Source: an uncultured Rubellimicrobium sp. (lineage in GTDB: Bacteria; Pseudomonadota; Alphaproteobacteria; Rhodobacterales; Rhodobacteraceae). Taken from it: a stretch of 18,059 nucleotides of DNA. Position 1 is the stretch's first letter. Each line of letters starts with the position of its first letter. Location of the stretch: assembly GCA_902805995.1 (NCBI GenBank), contig CADCUU010000103.1:1-18059 (forward strand). The letters are read 5' to 3'. The notes under the pieces are model-generated. The model was not told the DNA's origin. It searched no databases and worked only from the letters and a program-made list of their open reading frames with translations. Made by a program: the position numbers and the translations under genes. Positions 1-7,433 of the stretch are shown piece after piece.

Positions 1-249
1 TCGGTGATCCCCATGCCTGGCCTTGGAGGCGACCAGACCATCAGGCTCACCCGAACCGGGGGAGCTGTCATCCTGCACCTGAGGCACGAAGGTGGTTGGC
101 GGCTCATGCGCCTGGCGGATTTCCCTGAAGCTCCAGCGCGGTTCGGGATCATGTGCTGCTCCCCGCAGCGCGAAGGCTTCGAGGTCACCTTCCTCGAGAT
201 GCGTGTCGGACCACCCCTCACGCATCCTCTCCACTGCCCATGGGACTGA
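1..249 (+). CDS. DUF1349-type protein, C-terminal part (5' end outside window)
   Basis: The reading frame is open from the first base and stops at 247-249, giving 82 residues of a protein whose start lies to the left. The segment GGWRLMRLADFP, then FGIMCCSPQREGFEVTF, then a short hydrophilic tail, matches my memory of the C-terminal half of DUF1349 proteins. These are small concanavalin-like beta-sandwich proteins of about 190-200 aa, sometimes called regulation-of-enolase-like. No enzymatic role is established for the family and none is claimed here. A GTG at 4 could act as a start, but the fold would then be incomplete, so truncation by the window edge is the better reading. It is probably host DNA flanking the mobile block that begins further right. 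The family call is moderately sure. Confidence 0.6.
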   Translation, partial: SVIPMPGLGGDQTIRLTRTGGAVILHLRHEGGWRLMRLADFPEAPARFGIMCCSPQREGFEVTFLEMRVGPPLTHPLHCPWD

Positions 250-505
250 CAAAGGCGTCTCCCCCAGTCGACCTCCGGCCGGCACCCTTGGCCCGGAGAA
301 GGGCCTCAGGTGCCACGGTCCCCCCAGAGGGCTGAACTCGGTAGAGGGTGTGGGCATTCCGCATCCCCTCCTCCACGCTGCGGTCGGGAAAGAGACGATG
401 ACCCGGGGCCCAGACCCGCTCCACTCTTTCGATCTGGACCAGGATCGATCTTTGCACATTGCGTGCCCCCGTAGAGCGGCTGGGATGGCTGGGCTCCAAC
501 CCCAC
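218..505 (-). CDS. possible small or decayed ORF of unknown function
   Basis: This is a 95-residue minus-strand frame with a GTG start at 503-505. It runs head-on into the end of the DUF1349-type gene and overlaps it by about 30 bp. The central part (VQIERVERVWAPGHRLFPDR, then SVEEGMRNAHTLYRV) has a more protein-like composition than any other frame here, whereas the last 30 residues are low-complexity Gly/Ala/Arg. No family is recognised. The ribosome binding site is weak (a GAGG-type stretch upstream of the GTG). It could be a real small gene, a decayed fragment or chance in GC-rich DNA. Confidence 0.2.
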   Translation of the reverse strand: MGLEPSHPSRSTGARNVQRSILVQIERVERVWAPGHRLFPDRSVEEGMRNAHTLYRVQPSGGTVAPEALLRAKGAGRRSTGGDAFVSPMGSGEDA

Positions 506-540
506 TCCGAACCCTACCTCCGTGGCCGGGCCACGCCTGT

Positions 541-600
541 TTCTCTTGGTTCTCTTCTTTCTCTTATTTCAGGCGCCTGAAAACTGTTGCCATGCAACAG
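541..600. repeat. pyrimidine tract with 9-bp-spaced TTCTCTT repeats, then a palindrome
   Basis: TTCTCTT occurs three times, at 541-547, 550-556 and 559-565, so the copies are exactly 9 bp apart in a locally AT-richer, strongly pyrimidine-biased stretch. It is followed by AGGCGCCT (571-578), a perfect 8-bp palindrome, and then by an inverted repeat with perfect 7-bp arms, CTGTTGC (584-590) and GCAACAG (594-600), around CAT. The tandem 21-bp repeats start 22 bp further on. The layout resembles a recombination, partition or replication control site, but the function is not known. Confidence 0.6.
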
Positions 601-621
601 CTTATACCAGGCATGGACGCG

Positions 622-705
622 GTTTCTCGGAGGAAAGCCGCAGTTTCTCGGAGGAAAGCCGCAGTTTCTCGGGGACAGGACGCATGTTCTCGGAGAGAGG
701 ACGCG
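622..705. repeat. four tandem 21-bp direct repeats
   Basis: Units lie at 622-642, 643-663, 664-684 and 685-705. The first two are identical; the third and fourth diverge mainly in the middle and at the ends. All four keep TTCTCGG near the start and share a purine-rich second half ending in GCA or GCG. A 21-bp period is two helical turns, so every copy faces the same side of the DNA, as in iterons, multi-site operators and recombinase accessory sites. Frames through the array are open on both strands because 21 is a multiple of three, but none has a convincing gene context. Confidence 0.85.
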
Positions 706-1157
706 AACGGTCGGTGTCCGGAGCGCTCCGAACGGAGGTGACAAGCTCTCCAGCGACACCGGACGGCAACATCGGAAAGGAACTGGACGCGCCTGACCGG
801 CCGGCGAGCGCAGGAGCGGCGTGTCGACCGGCATGGATCGCGACCCCCGCCGACGGGACGGCGCCCAAGAGTTCAGCCGGGACACGGTCTGCGAGTTGAG
901 CCCCCGCTTCGCGTTGCGCCGCTGTCAGCCCAAGCCACCCTGCCCAACCTGGCATCTCAGGACGGTCCTGTTGCCAGCTGTCCGTTGGAAGGTTGCAGCT
1001 CCCGTTCAGCAGCACCTCCCCGCGCTCGAGAAGGCTCGGCTGTCGCAGCAGGGTACTGCCCACATCCCCGGTGCAGCATGTTTCCGCCAGCGAACGGAAC
1101 GACCCACCTACCTGATGAGCCGATCCGTCGATCGGTAACATTGAAAAGGATCCCACT

Positions 1158-1817
1158 TTGTCTGACACCACGACTTCCCCCTTCGGCGCCGAGACCGGCT
1201 CCGCCCCTGCCCTGACCGAGAATGCATCCTCGTGTGCGGAGGCTCCGGCCCTGACGGCCCTCGAGGCCACCACGGCCATGGCTGCCCTGAGGGGCGCCGT
1301 GGCGGCGTTCCGCGGTCTGCCGCTGCCGGCGGCCGACCACGATGACTGGCTCGGCCCCGAGCGCATTCAGTTCCACTGGCCGCCCCCGCCGGCTGCCAGG
1401 GCCTTCATGTCCAACGCCCGTAGTCTTCGCGAGGCGCTGGGCCGTGACGACTTTCAGATCCTGCAACAGGCCGGGTACGCCGACCTCGAGATCGATGCCG
1501 CGCTCATTTTTGTGGCCCGCCAAGCCGCGCAGGAGCCCTACGATGGCGGGGTGCACGGTGACTTCGCGGCCGACGACACCTTCCGGCTGGGGCCGTACGA
1601 GCGCGTCGCCTGCTGCCGCAACCTCCCCGATCCCACACCCGAGCATCCGCACGGGCACGCCCGCCACGCCCGCACTCCGGGTCATGTGGCCTGCCTCTTG
1701 CAGGTCGACCTGGCCCGCCTCGAACGCTTGGCCCGAGTTGTCGGGGGCCTGCAATCGACCTCTGCCCACCAGCGCCTCGCAGCGCTGCGGCTCCTGCGGG
1801 ACAGCAGCCAGGTCTGA
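1158..1817 (+). CDS. hypothetical protein next to the recombinase module
   Basis: This 219-residue protein has no recognised family. The start is taken as TTG at 1158, because an AGGA motif at 1147-1150 sits 7 nt upstream and the reading MSDTTTSPFGAE is a natural N-terminus; an in-frame ATG at 1278 is the alternative. The first 50 residues are Ala/Thr-rich and probably disordered. Residues about 75-130 look helical and acidic (SLREALGRDDFQILQQAG and on). A His-rich stretch, HPHGHARHARTPGH, lies near 165-178, and the C-terminus is a Leu/Arg-rich helix. No membrane segment or signal peptide is seen. It precedes the helix-turn-helix gene and the two recombinases on the same strand, so an accessory role in the element is possible, but this is inference from position only. 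Confidence 0.6.
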   Translation: MSDTTTSPFGAETGSAPALTENASSCAEAPALTALEATTAMAALRGAVAAFRGLPLPAADHDDWLGPERIQFHWPPPPAARAFMSNARSLREALGRDDFQILQQAGYADLEIDAALIFVARQAAQEPYDGGVHGDFAADDTFRLGPYERVACCRNLPDPTPEHPHGHARHARTPGHVACLLQVDLARLERLARVVGGLQSTSAHQRLAALRLLRDSSQV

Positions 1818-1960
1818 CCCTGGTGCCGGAGCAGCGCCGCCCCGCACCGCTCCCGCACAACCTCGCTCCGCCTCCGGGCACGACGGGGGCCAAGCGGCCG
1901 GCATGGGGCTTCTGCACGTGCAAGGCCACGAGCCATTTTGGGGGGCTCCCCGTCAGATCC

Positions 1961-2239
1961 ATGTCCTCTCCAGACACACCCTCACTCTGGAGAGATGCCT
2001 TGATCACCGCCCCCGATGATACCTTCACGCCTGAGGAAGCTGCGCCGCTCCTTCGCAGGAGCCCCCGGCAGGTGCAGCGGCTTCTCGCCTCCGGCAAGCT
2101 CACGGGCACCAACCCGACCGGTCGCTGGTCGATCACCGCTCTCGCGATCTGGCGCTTCCAGGGCATCGAGAAGGAGATGACCGACATCTGGCTGGAATAC
2201 TGCCGGCGCGCCACGGAGGGCGACCAAAGTGCTTCGTGA
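1961..2239 (+). CDS. helix-turn-helix protein, excisionase/MerR-like (HTH_17 type)
   Basis: This is a 92-residue protein starting at ATG 1961. The frame is open further upstream, but that extension is Pro/Gly-rich and not protein-like. Residues about 22-65 read FTPEEAAPLLRRSPRQVQRL, then LASGKLTGTNPTGRWSITAL, then AIWRF. This is the standard pattern of small DNA-binding excisionase-like proteins: TPEEAA helix, recognition helix, short wing with GRW, then a closing helix. A short acidic, helical tail follows. The gene lies 282 bp upstream of two tyrosine recombinases on the same strand. That placement suits a recombination directionality factor or a regulator of the recombinase genes; which one cannot be told from sequence. 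The paired TGTCGCC repeats in the spacer are candidate binding sites. The ribosome binding site is weak (a G-rich stretch at 1940-1946). Confidence 0.75.
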   Translation: MSSPDTPSLWRDALITAPDDTFTPEEAAPLLRRSPRQVQRLLASGKLTGTNPTGRWSITALAIWRFQGIEKEMTDIWLEYCRRATEGDQSAS

Positions 2240-2329
2240 AGGAAACCATCCTTAACAGTCACTTACATGATCGGGGGAAACTGGGCGGACTTCATTGCGT
2301 GGGAATGCACGCCCCCCGTTTCCCCCCGA

Positions 2330-2397
2330 TGTCGCCGGGTGTCGCCCCCGGGTTCTCAAGATCCCTCAGCAAGCTGCCAGTGTCGCCCCCTGTCGCC
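2330..2397. promoter_or_regulatory. two pairs of TGTCGCC direct repeats upstream of the recombinases
   Basis: TGTCGCC is found at 2330-2336, 2340-2346, 2381-2387 and 2391-2397. Within each pair the copies start 10 bp apart (spacer GGG in the first pair, CCC in the second), and the second pair starts 51 bp after the first, close to five helical turns. All four copies are therefore on nearly the same face of the helix. The block lies between the helix-turn-helix gene and the first recombinase. This is the arrangement expected of cooperative binding sites for an excisionase-like or recombinase arm-binding protein. The binding role is inference. Confidence 0.55.
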
Positions 2398-2521
2398 GAA
2401 ATTCCGCCGCCCAGACCCCCGCGCAACTCGTGACGCGGAGGCCCGGACCGCCGGATCCCGGTCGAACGGCAAACAGCACAATCCACAGCAGACCGCACAT
2501 TCCACAACAAAGGCAGACTAA

Positions 2522-4786
2522 ATGATCGAAGGCTCTTTCCAGGGCGACACCGGCGACCTCCTTGCGGTGCTACGCCTCAGCCCAATGCCCTCCAGCACCC
2601 GCATCGGAACGATCGGTTCGGTCCGCGCCGTTCGCGAACTTCTCACCAGCGGCCCCGACCTCCCGGTCGCCGCCTTCGAGGCAGCCGTCGCTTCCGCCGA
2701 TGCGGCCATGCGCGCAGCGCTCGGCCCCCGCCACAACCAGATCCTGAGCGACTGCCGCCGCGCCCTGCGTGACTGGGGGGACGAGCCGCGCCGGACTATG
2801 GCCATCCGCCTGCGCGGCCGGATCCCCACGCTTCAAGACGCTCTTGCCGCGGCCAAGGCGGCCTGGCCCGAGGACAAGGCGCATCGTGCCGAAACCGCGA
2901 TGCAGAAGCTGGCCGGCTCGGAAGACACCAATGTCGCCGGGCTGGATGCCACGGCCGTCGTCATCGAGCCGCTCCTGCGCGCCGCCAGCCCAGAGACCTT
3001 CGGAGTGGAGGCGACCAAGAGCCTTCAAAACATCTGTGGCCTTGTCCGCGCGGCGGTGGCGCTCGTCGACCCGGACCGCATCCGCGGCCGTGAGGCCGAC
3101 GTGGACGCTCTCCCGGCCGACTGGAAGGAAGCTGTCAGGTGCCTATGCGAGCGCACTCCTGAGCATGCCAAGGCGGAAAGGGCCATCTACCGACGTCTCG
3201 CGGCCACAGCGACGCGGGACCGCCTCGGTCCGAGCGGTCTGACCGAGGCCTTTGTCGAGCGTTTCATCGCGCGGGAGATCGTAACCAAAGGACCGAGTCA
3301 TCCAGAGAAACTCCGTGCGGCCGCACGCCGCTGGTCGCAGGCGGTCGCCGATGGGGTGATCCGGTCCATCCCGATCACCGTCAAGACCCCGGCCCGGCGC
3401 CTGGCTGACGTGAGCTGGATGCGGGTGCCTGCAAGCATCCGCGAGCCGGTCGATGCCCTTCTCAGCCAGGTCCGGTCTCCCACCGCGGGCTTCTCGTGGT
3501 CCTCGCTCGTCCCGGGCGAAGAGGTCGACGAGCTCGACCTGGAACTCGGCCTCGCGGAGCTCAGCCGCCCGGCCGAGTCAAACACGGACTGCCTCCTTCG
3601 CGAGCCGGGGACGGTCAGGAACTGGCGCGACGCCATCAAGCGCGTCTGGCACGCGGCCCGAACGGACCAACGGGTTGCCCACAAGCCGGACTGCGTCGAG
3701 GATCTCTTCTCGAAGGACTGCGTCCTCGCCGCCATCCGCGCAATGCGGGCCGCTCGCCGAGGCCGCCTCGAACAGCAGGGCAAACCCTGGACTGGTCAGG
3801 AGAAGGGCCGGTACGAGACGTCGGTGATCCAGGCGTTCGTCGCTGTTGGTCGGGCGCTGGGCGTGGCCGACGACAGGCTGGCGCCCATCGTCGCGCTGGT
3901 GCCGGAGATCGACCCCTCAGTCGTCGCGAAGAAGCTCAAGCCTGACGGCACGCTCAAGTATGTCTACGACGACCGGCGCATCGGTCCCCGGCATGCCGAC
4001 ATGCTCCGCCAGTTCAACGAGGAAACCGCGTTGCGGCGCTGGTTCGGAGCTCCGCAAACGCTGTGGCGCCTCGCCGAGGCCCATTCACGTAGTGGAGGGA
4101 AACCTACTCTTCGCCATGCCGCGCTCGCGCGCAGCGCTCTCATGGTGCAGCTCTGTCAGCGTGTCTCGCCGCTCCGGCGCATGAACCTGGCCCGCCTGCG
4201 CAACTCCGGGGAAGCTCCTCACATCCAGCTCCCCGTGGGCGATGGCGAAGGCGAGGGCTGGCTCGTTCTCCCGGCCATCGAGGTCAAAAATCACCGGCAG
4301 ATCAAGGTGAGGCTCGACCCGGACACCGTCGCCATGATCCGGCGATATACGGAGGTCTACCGGCCCGTTCTTGCCAAGGATGTAGGCGCGGCGCCGGAAA
4401 ACGAGCACCTGTTCCCCGGCTCCTCGTCCGAACGGAGGGAGCGCGGGCCCGACGGCCGCTACGGCCCGGGCCTCGGCTACACGTCAATGGAGAACCTCGC
4501 TAAGACTTTCGCGGGGCACATGAGGCGTTATGCGCTCCTGCGCATGGATCTCCACGTCATGCGCCACCTCGCGGCCAAGGTCATCCTGGACCAGGACCCT
4601 TCGGCCATGGCGCTCGTCCAGGAGATCCTGGGTCACAAAAAAATCGAAACCACCCGCGCGTACTACGCCGAGGTCTGCGGGCTCATCGCCCAGGACCGCT
4701 ACCTCGCGCTCCTCGACAAGGCTACGCGCAAGGCCCTGTCGAAGGTGACCTTCAAGATCGGTCTCGAGCGGGACCTGATGAGGTAA
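2522..4786 (+). CDS. large tyrosine recombinase/integrase (754 aa)
   Basis: This is a site-specific recombinase of the tyrosine (phage integrase) superfamily, expected to cut and rejoin DNA through a phosphotyrosine link. The catalytic domain is at the C-terminus, residues about 530-720. Candidate active-site residues are Arg547 (in CQRVSPLRRMNL), Lys589 (EVKNHRQIKVRL), the His678-x-x-Arg681 pair (DLHVMRH), His705 (ILGHKKIETT) and nucleophile Tyr714, nine residues after His705 as is usual. The set appears complete. At 754 aa it is about twice the length of a typical integrase (350-450 aa). The first 500 residues match no domain I recognise and must include DNA-binding parts. The start at ATG 2522 has AAAGG 8 nt upstream. 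It ends 3 bp before the second recombinase, so the two are surely co-transcribed and probably act together. Confidence 0.9.
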   Translation: MIEGSFQGDTGDLLAVLRLSPMPSSTRIGTIGSVRAVRELLTSGPDLPVAAFEAAVASADAAMRAALGPRHNQILSDCRRALRDWGDEPRRTMAIRLRGRIPTLQDALAAAKAAWPEDKAHRAETAMQKLAGSEDTNVAGLDATAVVIEPLLRAASPETFGVEATKSLQNICGLVRAAVALVDPDRIRGREADVDALPADWKEAVRCLCERTPEHAKAERAIYRRLAATATRDRLGPSGLTEAFVERFIAREIVTKGPSHPEKLRAAARRWSQAVADGVIRSIPITVKTPARRLADVSWMRVPASIREPVDALLSQVRSPTAGFSWSSLVPGEEVDELDLELGLAELSRPAESNTDCLLREPGTVRNWRDAIKRVWHAARTDQRVAHKPDCVEDLFSKDCVLAAIRAMRAARRGRLEQQGKPWTGQEKGRYETSVIQAFVAVGRALGVADDRLAPIVALVPEIDPSVVAKKLKPDGTLKYVYDDRRIGPRHADMLRQFNEETALRRWFGAPQTLWRLAEAHSRSGGKPTLRHAALARSALMVQLCQRVSPLRRMNLARLRNSGEAPHIQLPVGDGEGEGWLVLPAIEVKNHRQIKVRLDPDTVAMIRRYTEVYRPVLAKDVGAAPENEHLFPGSSSERRERGPDGRYGPGLGYTSMENLAKTFAGHMRRYALLRMDLHVMRHLAAKVILDQDPSAMALVQEILGHKKIETTRAYYAEVCGLIAQDRYLALLDKATRKALSKVTFKIGLERDLMR

Positions 4787-4789
4787 GCC

Positions 4790-6232
4790 ATGGGACGACG
4801 CCCCACCCTCTCACTTCCGATCCACCAGTGGCCAGCGCCTCTCCGGGCGCGGTTCCTCGGCGTGTTCTGCGCTGCCACGCCGGCGCAGTACCCGCGTCTC
4901 ACGCAGGCCTTCGGCCGGTGGCTTCTGGCCGCTGAGGCCGAGGGCGAGCCGCCCGAACATGTCACACCCGAGCTCGTCGCGAGCCGTACCGACGGCCTGC
5001 GCCGGGAGATGGCCAGTGCGATGCGGCAAGTGCTCCAGGGCCTTTTCCCCGACGCCCGCGTCTTCGCCCGGACGGAGAAAGCGCCGCCGCGCAACAAACG
5101 GGAGAAGCTCCTGCGCACGATCGAACGGAACGCGCACCGCTTTCCCGCGGGATGGCGCGACGTGATCCTGCCCAGGCTCCACATCGGGGCGGACGAGCTC
5201 GAGGACGGCATTCTTGTGCGGGCCTGGGCCGTGGGCACGCTGGATAAGCTTCTGCACTCGCTTTGGGGCTTCACGGACTACTGCCGCGGGGCGGGCCTGC
5301 CGGAGGAGATCAACCGCACAACGCTCCGCGCGCGCCTCGCCGAGAGGCAGGCGCTCTTTGAGGCCGGCTGCGTTGTACCAGCCACCATGCTGCGCGAAGT
5401 CGAGTCGCTTTACGCCCTCGCCAAGGTGGCTGAACCCGACCGCGACTGGTCCTGGATGAGGCCGACGATCAACGTGTTCAAGAAAATCGCGCCCCTCTAC
5501 CCCTCGCGCGCGAACGGCCGGCTGGTCGAGCTCACCGCCCTCAAGACCCTGGCCACCGAAACCGGCGAGGTGGCCCTACGGGCGCACCGGCGAACGCGGA
5601 GCCACAAAGCACGGATCACCGCGATGGCCGGCGCGCGGACGGGCCTCGCGATCGCGCTTCTGGTCAACTCGCCCATCCGCGTGGGCTCGCTCGCCGGGCT
5701 CGACCTTCAACACAGCTTCGACCCGAGCTTTACGACCATGTTCCTGTCGGCCAACGAGACCAAGGACCGAAAGCGAGACGTCCGGCGTGTCCCGCCTGAA
5801 TTGCGGCGCCAACTTCTCGACTACGTGGAGCATCACCGCGCAGTGGTGGCCCACCCCGGCGAGACCCACCTCTTTCTCAGCGACGTGGGAGAGGCGCTCA
5901 CGACCGACGCCCTTTCTACCTCAATCGGAGATCTCACCGAGCGACATTTCAAGATACGCGTCACACCGCACGTCATCCGCAACATCATCGCGAGCTTCAT
6001 TGTGTCGGAGGCCCCGAACGAGGCGGGGCTCGCCACCACCATACTTAAGCATCGGCAGCCGGGCATCACGGAGACCTACCGGGCCAACGCCGATCAGATC
6101 AAGGCCAGTCGCAGACTGGGGCAGGCGACGGAGTCCGCGGCCCGGGCCGTCGCCAAGCCGGAAGCACGATCGAAGCCGCCGCGGCGCCCACCTCCTCCCA
6201 AGCGCTCCCCGCCTCGCCGACGGTCAAGCTGA
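4790..6232 (+). CDS. second tyrosine recombinase/integrase (480 aa)
   Basis: This is a second tyrosine recombinase, only distantly like its upstream neighbour. The catalytic domain covers about 270-435. Candidate active-site residues are Arg297 (SPIRVGSLAGL), Lys325 (ETKDRKRD), His394-x-x-Arg397 (TPHVIRNII), His421 and Tyr430 (LKHRQPGITETY), with the usual spacing of nine between the last two. Both recombinases share an RVxxL pattern at the first Arg. Residues 1-260 would hold the core-binding and N-terminal DNA-binding parts. The last 24 residues are a Pro/Arg-rich basic tail that probably touches DNA or a partner. The ATG is 3 bp after the first recombinase's stop, and its Shine-Dalgarno (GAGG) lies within the end of that gene. 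This implies translational coupling. Pairs and trios of adjacent tyrosine recombinases are known in RIT elements, Tn554-like transposons and GInt islands; this pair fits that general class. Confidence 0.9.
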   Translation: MGRRPTLSLPIHQWPAPLRARFLGVFCAATPAQYPRLTQAFGRWLLAAEAEGEPPEHVTPELVASRTDGLRREMASAMRQVLQGLFPDARVFARTEKAPPRNKREKLLRTIERNAHRFPAGWRDVILPRLHIGADELEDGILVRAWAVGTLDKLLHSLWGFTDYCRGAGLPEEINRTTLRARLAERQALFEAGCVVPATMLREVESLYALAKVAEPDRDWSWMRPTINVFKKIAPLYPSRANGRLVELTALKTLATETGEVALRAHRRTRSHKARITAMAGARTGLAIALLVNSPIRVGSLAGLDLQHSFDPSFTTMFLSANETKDRKRDVRRVPPELRRQLLDYVEHHRAVVAHPGETHLFLSDVGEALTTDALSTSIGDLTERHFKIRVTPHVIRNIIASFIVSEAPNEAGLATTILKHRQPGITETYRANADQIKASRRLGQATESAARAVAKPEARSKPPRRPPPPKRSPPRRRSS

Positions 6233-6417
6233 GCCTAGGCGGCCAGGATCGGTCACCGCGGCGGTCCGTCACCGATGGCTGTCGGCACCTCTCCGTGAAG
6301 GCAGACGCAAGAGCAGACGACGGCGACGCCCGCTCCGGCGCTCGTCCGCGCTCCTCTGGGCGAGAGCGCGGCCGATCGGCGGTCGGGCTCTGTTCCCAAG
6401 CCAAGAAGGAGTGACGC

Positions 6418-6840
6418 ATGACCCTCGTCATGATCCCCGGGCGGCACGAGCCGGCCCGTTTCCCTGCCCTCGTCCCAGCCCGGTTTCTCGCCAGATGGGG
6501 ATGGCGGGTCATCGAGGCTGCCGGCCTCGTAGGCGGAGCGGTGGAAGCGGCGAAAGCCGCAGCCCTCCTTGCCCGGCTCGGAGCCGAACCACCCGACGAG
6601 GACGACTGCCACGCCCTCGTTCGGCTGCACCGGGTACTGTCGCTGGCCGAGGATCCCGACGAGCCTCGTTGGATCGATCTCGATCCAGGCTCGGAGACCG
6701 TTATCAGAATCTGCCTTGCGACCGATGCCCTCCAGCGGTTCCTGCGTGTGCTCGATGCGGCCGGCAACCAGCCTGGGCCCCTCCCCCAGTTGGAGGAGTC
6801 CGCCCCGGCGGACGCTCCCTCGTCCCGCAAGGTGGCCTGA
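6418..6840 (+). CDS. hypothetical protein downstream of the recombinases
   Basis: This is a 140-residue protein with no recognised family. The start at ATG 6418 is supported by AAGGAG at 6406-6411, 6 nt upstream. The middle part (about 38-110) is helical and acidic, with EAAKAAALLARLGAE, then DDCHALVRLHRVLSLAEDP, then CLATDALQRFLRVLDAAG. The tail is Pro/Ala-rich. No membrane segment, signal or catalytic motif is seen. It is followed directly by a strong hairpin. Its acidic, small, helical character is shared by the next two genes (6998 and 7628), which form a true paralogue pair; I cannot align this one with them convincingly. It is probably cargo of the recombinase element. Confidence 0.6.
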   Translation: MTLVMIPGRHEPARFPALVPARFLARWGWRVIEAAGLVGGAVEAAKAAALLARLGAEPPDEDDCHALVRLHRVLSLAEDPDEPRWIDLDPGSETVIRICLATDALQRFLRVLDAAGNQPGPLPQLEESAPADAPSSRKVA

Positions 6841-6848
6841 GGTCCCGT

Positions 6849-6871
6849 CGCGACCTCTCCAGGAGGTCGCG
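6849..6871 (+). terminator. GC-rich hairpin after the 6418-6840 gene
   Basis: Perfect 9-bp arms, CGCGACCTC (6849-6857) and GAGGTCGCG (6863-6871), enclose a 5-nt loop and begin 8 nt after the stop codon. The stem is very stable. Only a short T-containing run (TCTT) follows, so it is either a weak intrinsic terminator or an mRNA-end stabiliser. Confidence 0.5.
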
Positions 6872-6997
6872 TCTTGACGGTCGCGGCGGCGCGATGCGCC
6901 GTCCTGCACGGGAGCGACCCTCGGCAGTCTGGACCTCGAGTCCCCTGCCCCGCCACATGCGCCGCCCCAGAGCGGGGCCGCGCCACAGGAGTTGGCC

Positions 6998-7429
6998 ATG
7001 CACGCCATTATCCAGATCCATACCGGCACGCCTACCCAGGAGGACATCTCCGACCTTTGCCTTTCCGCGCTCACGCGCCTCGCCGCCTATGTCGACGACG
7101 AGGGACCGACCCTCGCACGGGTCCTCCGTCTGGTCGGTGCAACGGACGGGTGCGCCGCGCTCGACGCGCTCCGAACCCTGCACTGCGACGCCGGAGACGA
7201 GATGGACGCGCTTGCCGACGCCGAACGGTATCTCGAAGGTCTTTTAGAGACGCTTGCCGAGTTGCCCGTGCGTGCGCACGCAGAGAACGTCGTCGTGCCG
7301 CGGGATGACTGGAAGCTCCTGCGGGACATCGACATGGCTGTCCGATGGCTGGGCGCGCGCACTCAGGATATGCTCGAACTTGCGCGCTACGTCAGACGCC
7401 GAGCGGAGGCGGCCCGCGGAAGGTCGTAA
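6998..7429 (+). CDS. hypothetical protein, paralogue A of a tandem pair
   Basis: This 143-residue protein has no recognised family. The start is set at ATG 6998, because AGGAG at 6987-6991 lies 6 nt upstream; a TTG at 6992 would overlap that site. The protein is acidic and predicted to be almost all helical. Its clearest features are EGPTLARVLRLVG (residues 35-47) and the C-terminal AVRWLGARTQDMLELARYV (about 114-132). Both recur in the protein encoded at 7628-8089 with the same order and spacing, so the two arose by duplication. No membrane or secretion signal is seen. A helical adaptor or structural protein is possible, but nothing in the sequence fixes a role. Confidence 0.7.
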   Translation: MHAIIQIHTGTPTQEDISDLCLSALTRLAAYVDDEGPTLARVLRLVGATDGCAALDALRTLHCDAGDEMDALADAERYLEGLLETLAELPVRAHAENVVVPRDDWKLLRDIDMAVRWLGARTQDMLELARYVRRRAEAARGRS

Positions 7430-7433
7430 CACC

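Larger units (their letters stand above)
250..1157. other. intergenic stretch without a convincing gene
   Basis: Between the DUF1349-type end and the TTG-start gene at 1158 there is no frame with a good start and protein-like composition, apart from the doubtful minus-strand frame noted separately. Long frames across 459-899 and minus-strand 602-1366 are rich in Arg, Ser, Pro and Gly and look like products of high GC content and the 21-bp repeat. The structured elements are the pyrimidine tract, palindrome and tandem repeats at 541-705. From 706 to 1157 I see nothing recognisable. Confidence 0.5.

Noticed and set aside
622..705. The tandem repeats as a CRISPR array
   Set aside because: The units are contiguous with no unique spacers, and there are no cas genes nearby.
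602..1366. A 254-residue minus-strand frame opposite the repeats and the TTG-start gene
   Set aside because: Ser/Arg/Ala-rich composition, no ribosome binding site, crosses the tandem repeats and overlaps the better plus-strand gene at 1158. It is open because of GC bias.
957..1904. A 315-residue minus-strand frame
   Set aside because: Gly/Arg/Ala-rich, fully antisense to the gene at 1158-1817, with no domain pattern. Treated as a shadow.
6248..6276. ATCGGT...ACCGAT inverted repeat just after the second recombinase, considered as a terminator
   Set aside because: The arms are only 6 bp with a 17-nt loop and no T-run. It is too weak to call.
6099..7074. Two long minus-strand frames opposite the 6418 gene
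   Set aside because: Low-complexity Arg/Gly/Ser composition and no start signals; the plus-strand gene has a clear AAGGAG site.
5787..7247. A 486-residue plus-strand frame spanning the end of the second recombinase and the next genes
   Set aside because: Extremely Arg/Pro/Ser-rich, out of frame with the recombinase's catalytic Tyr region and with genes that have good ribosome binding sites.
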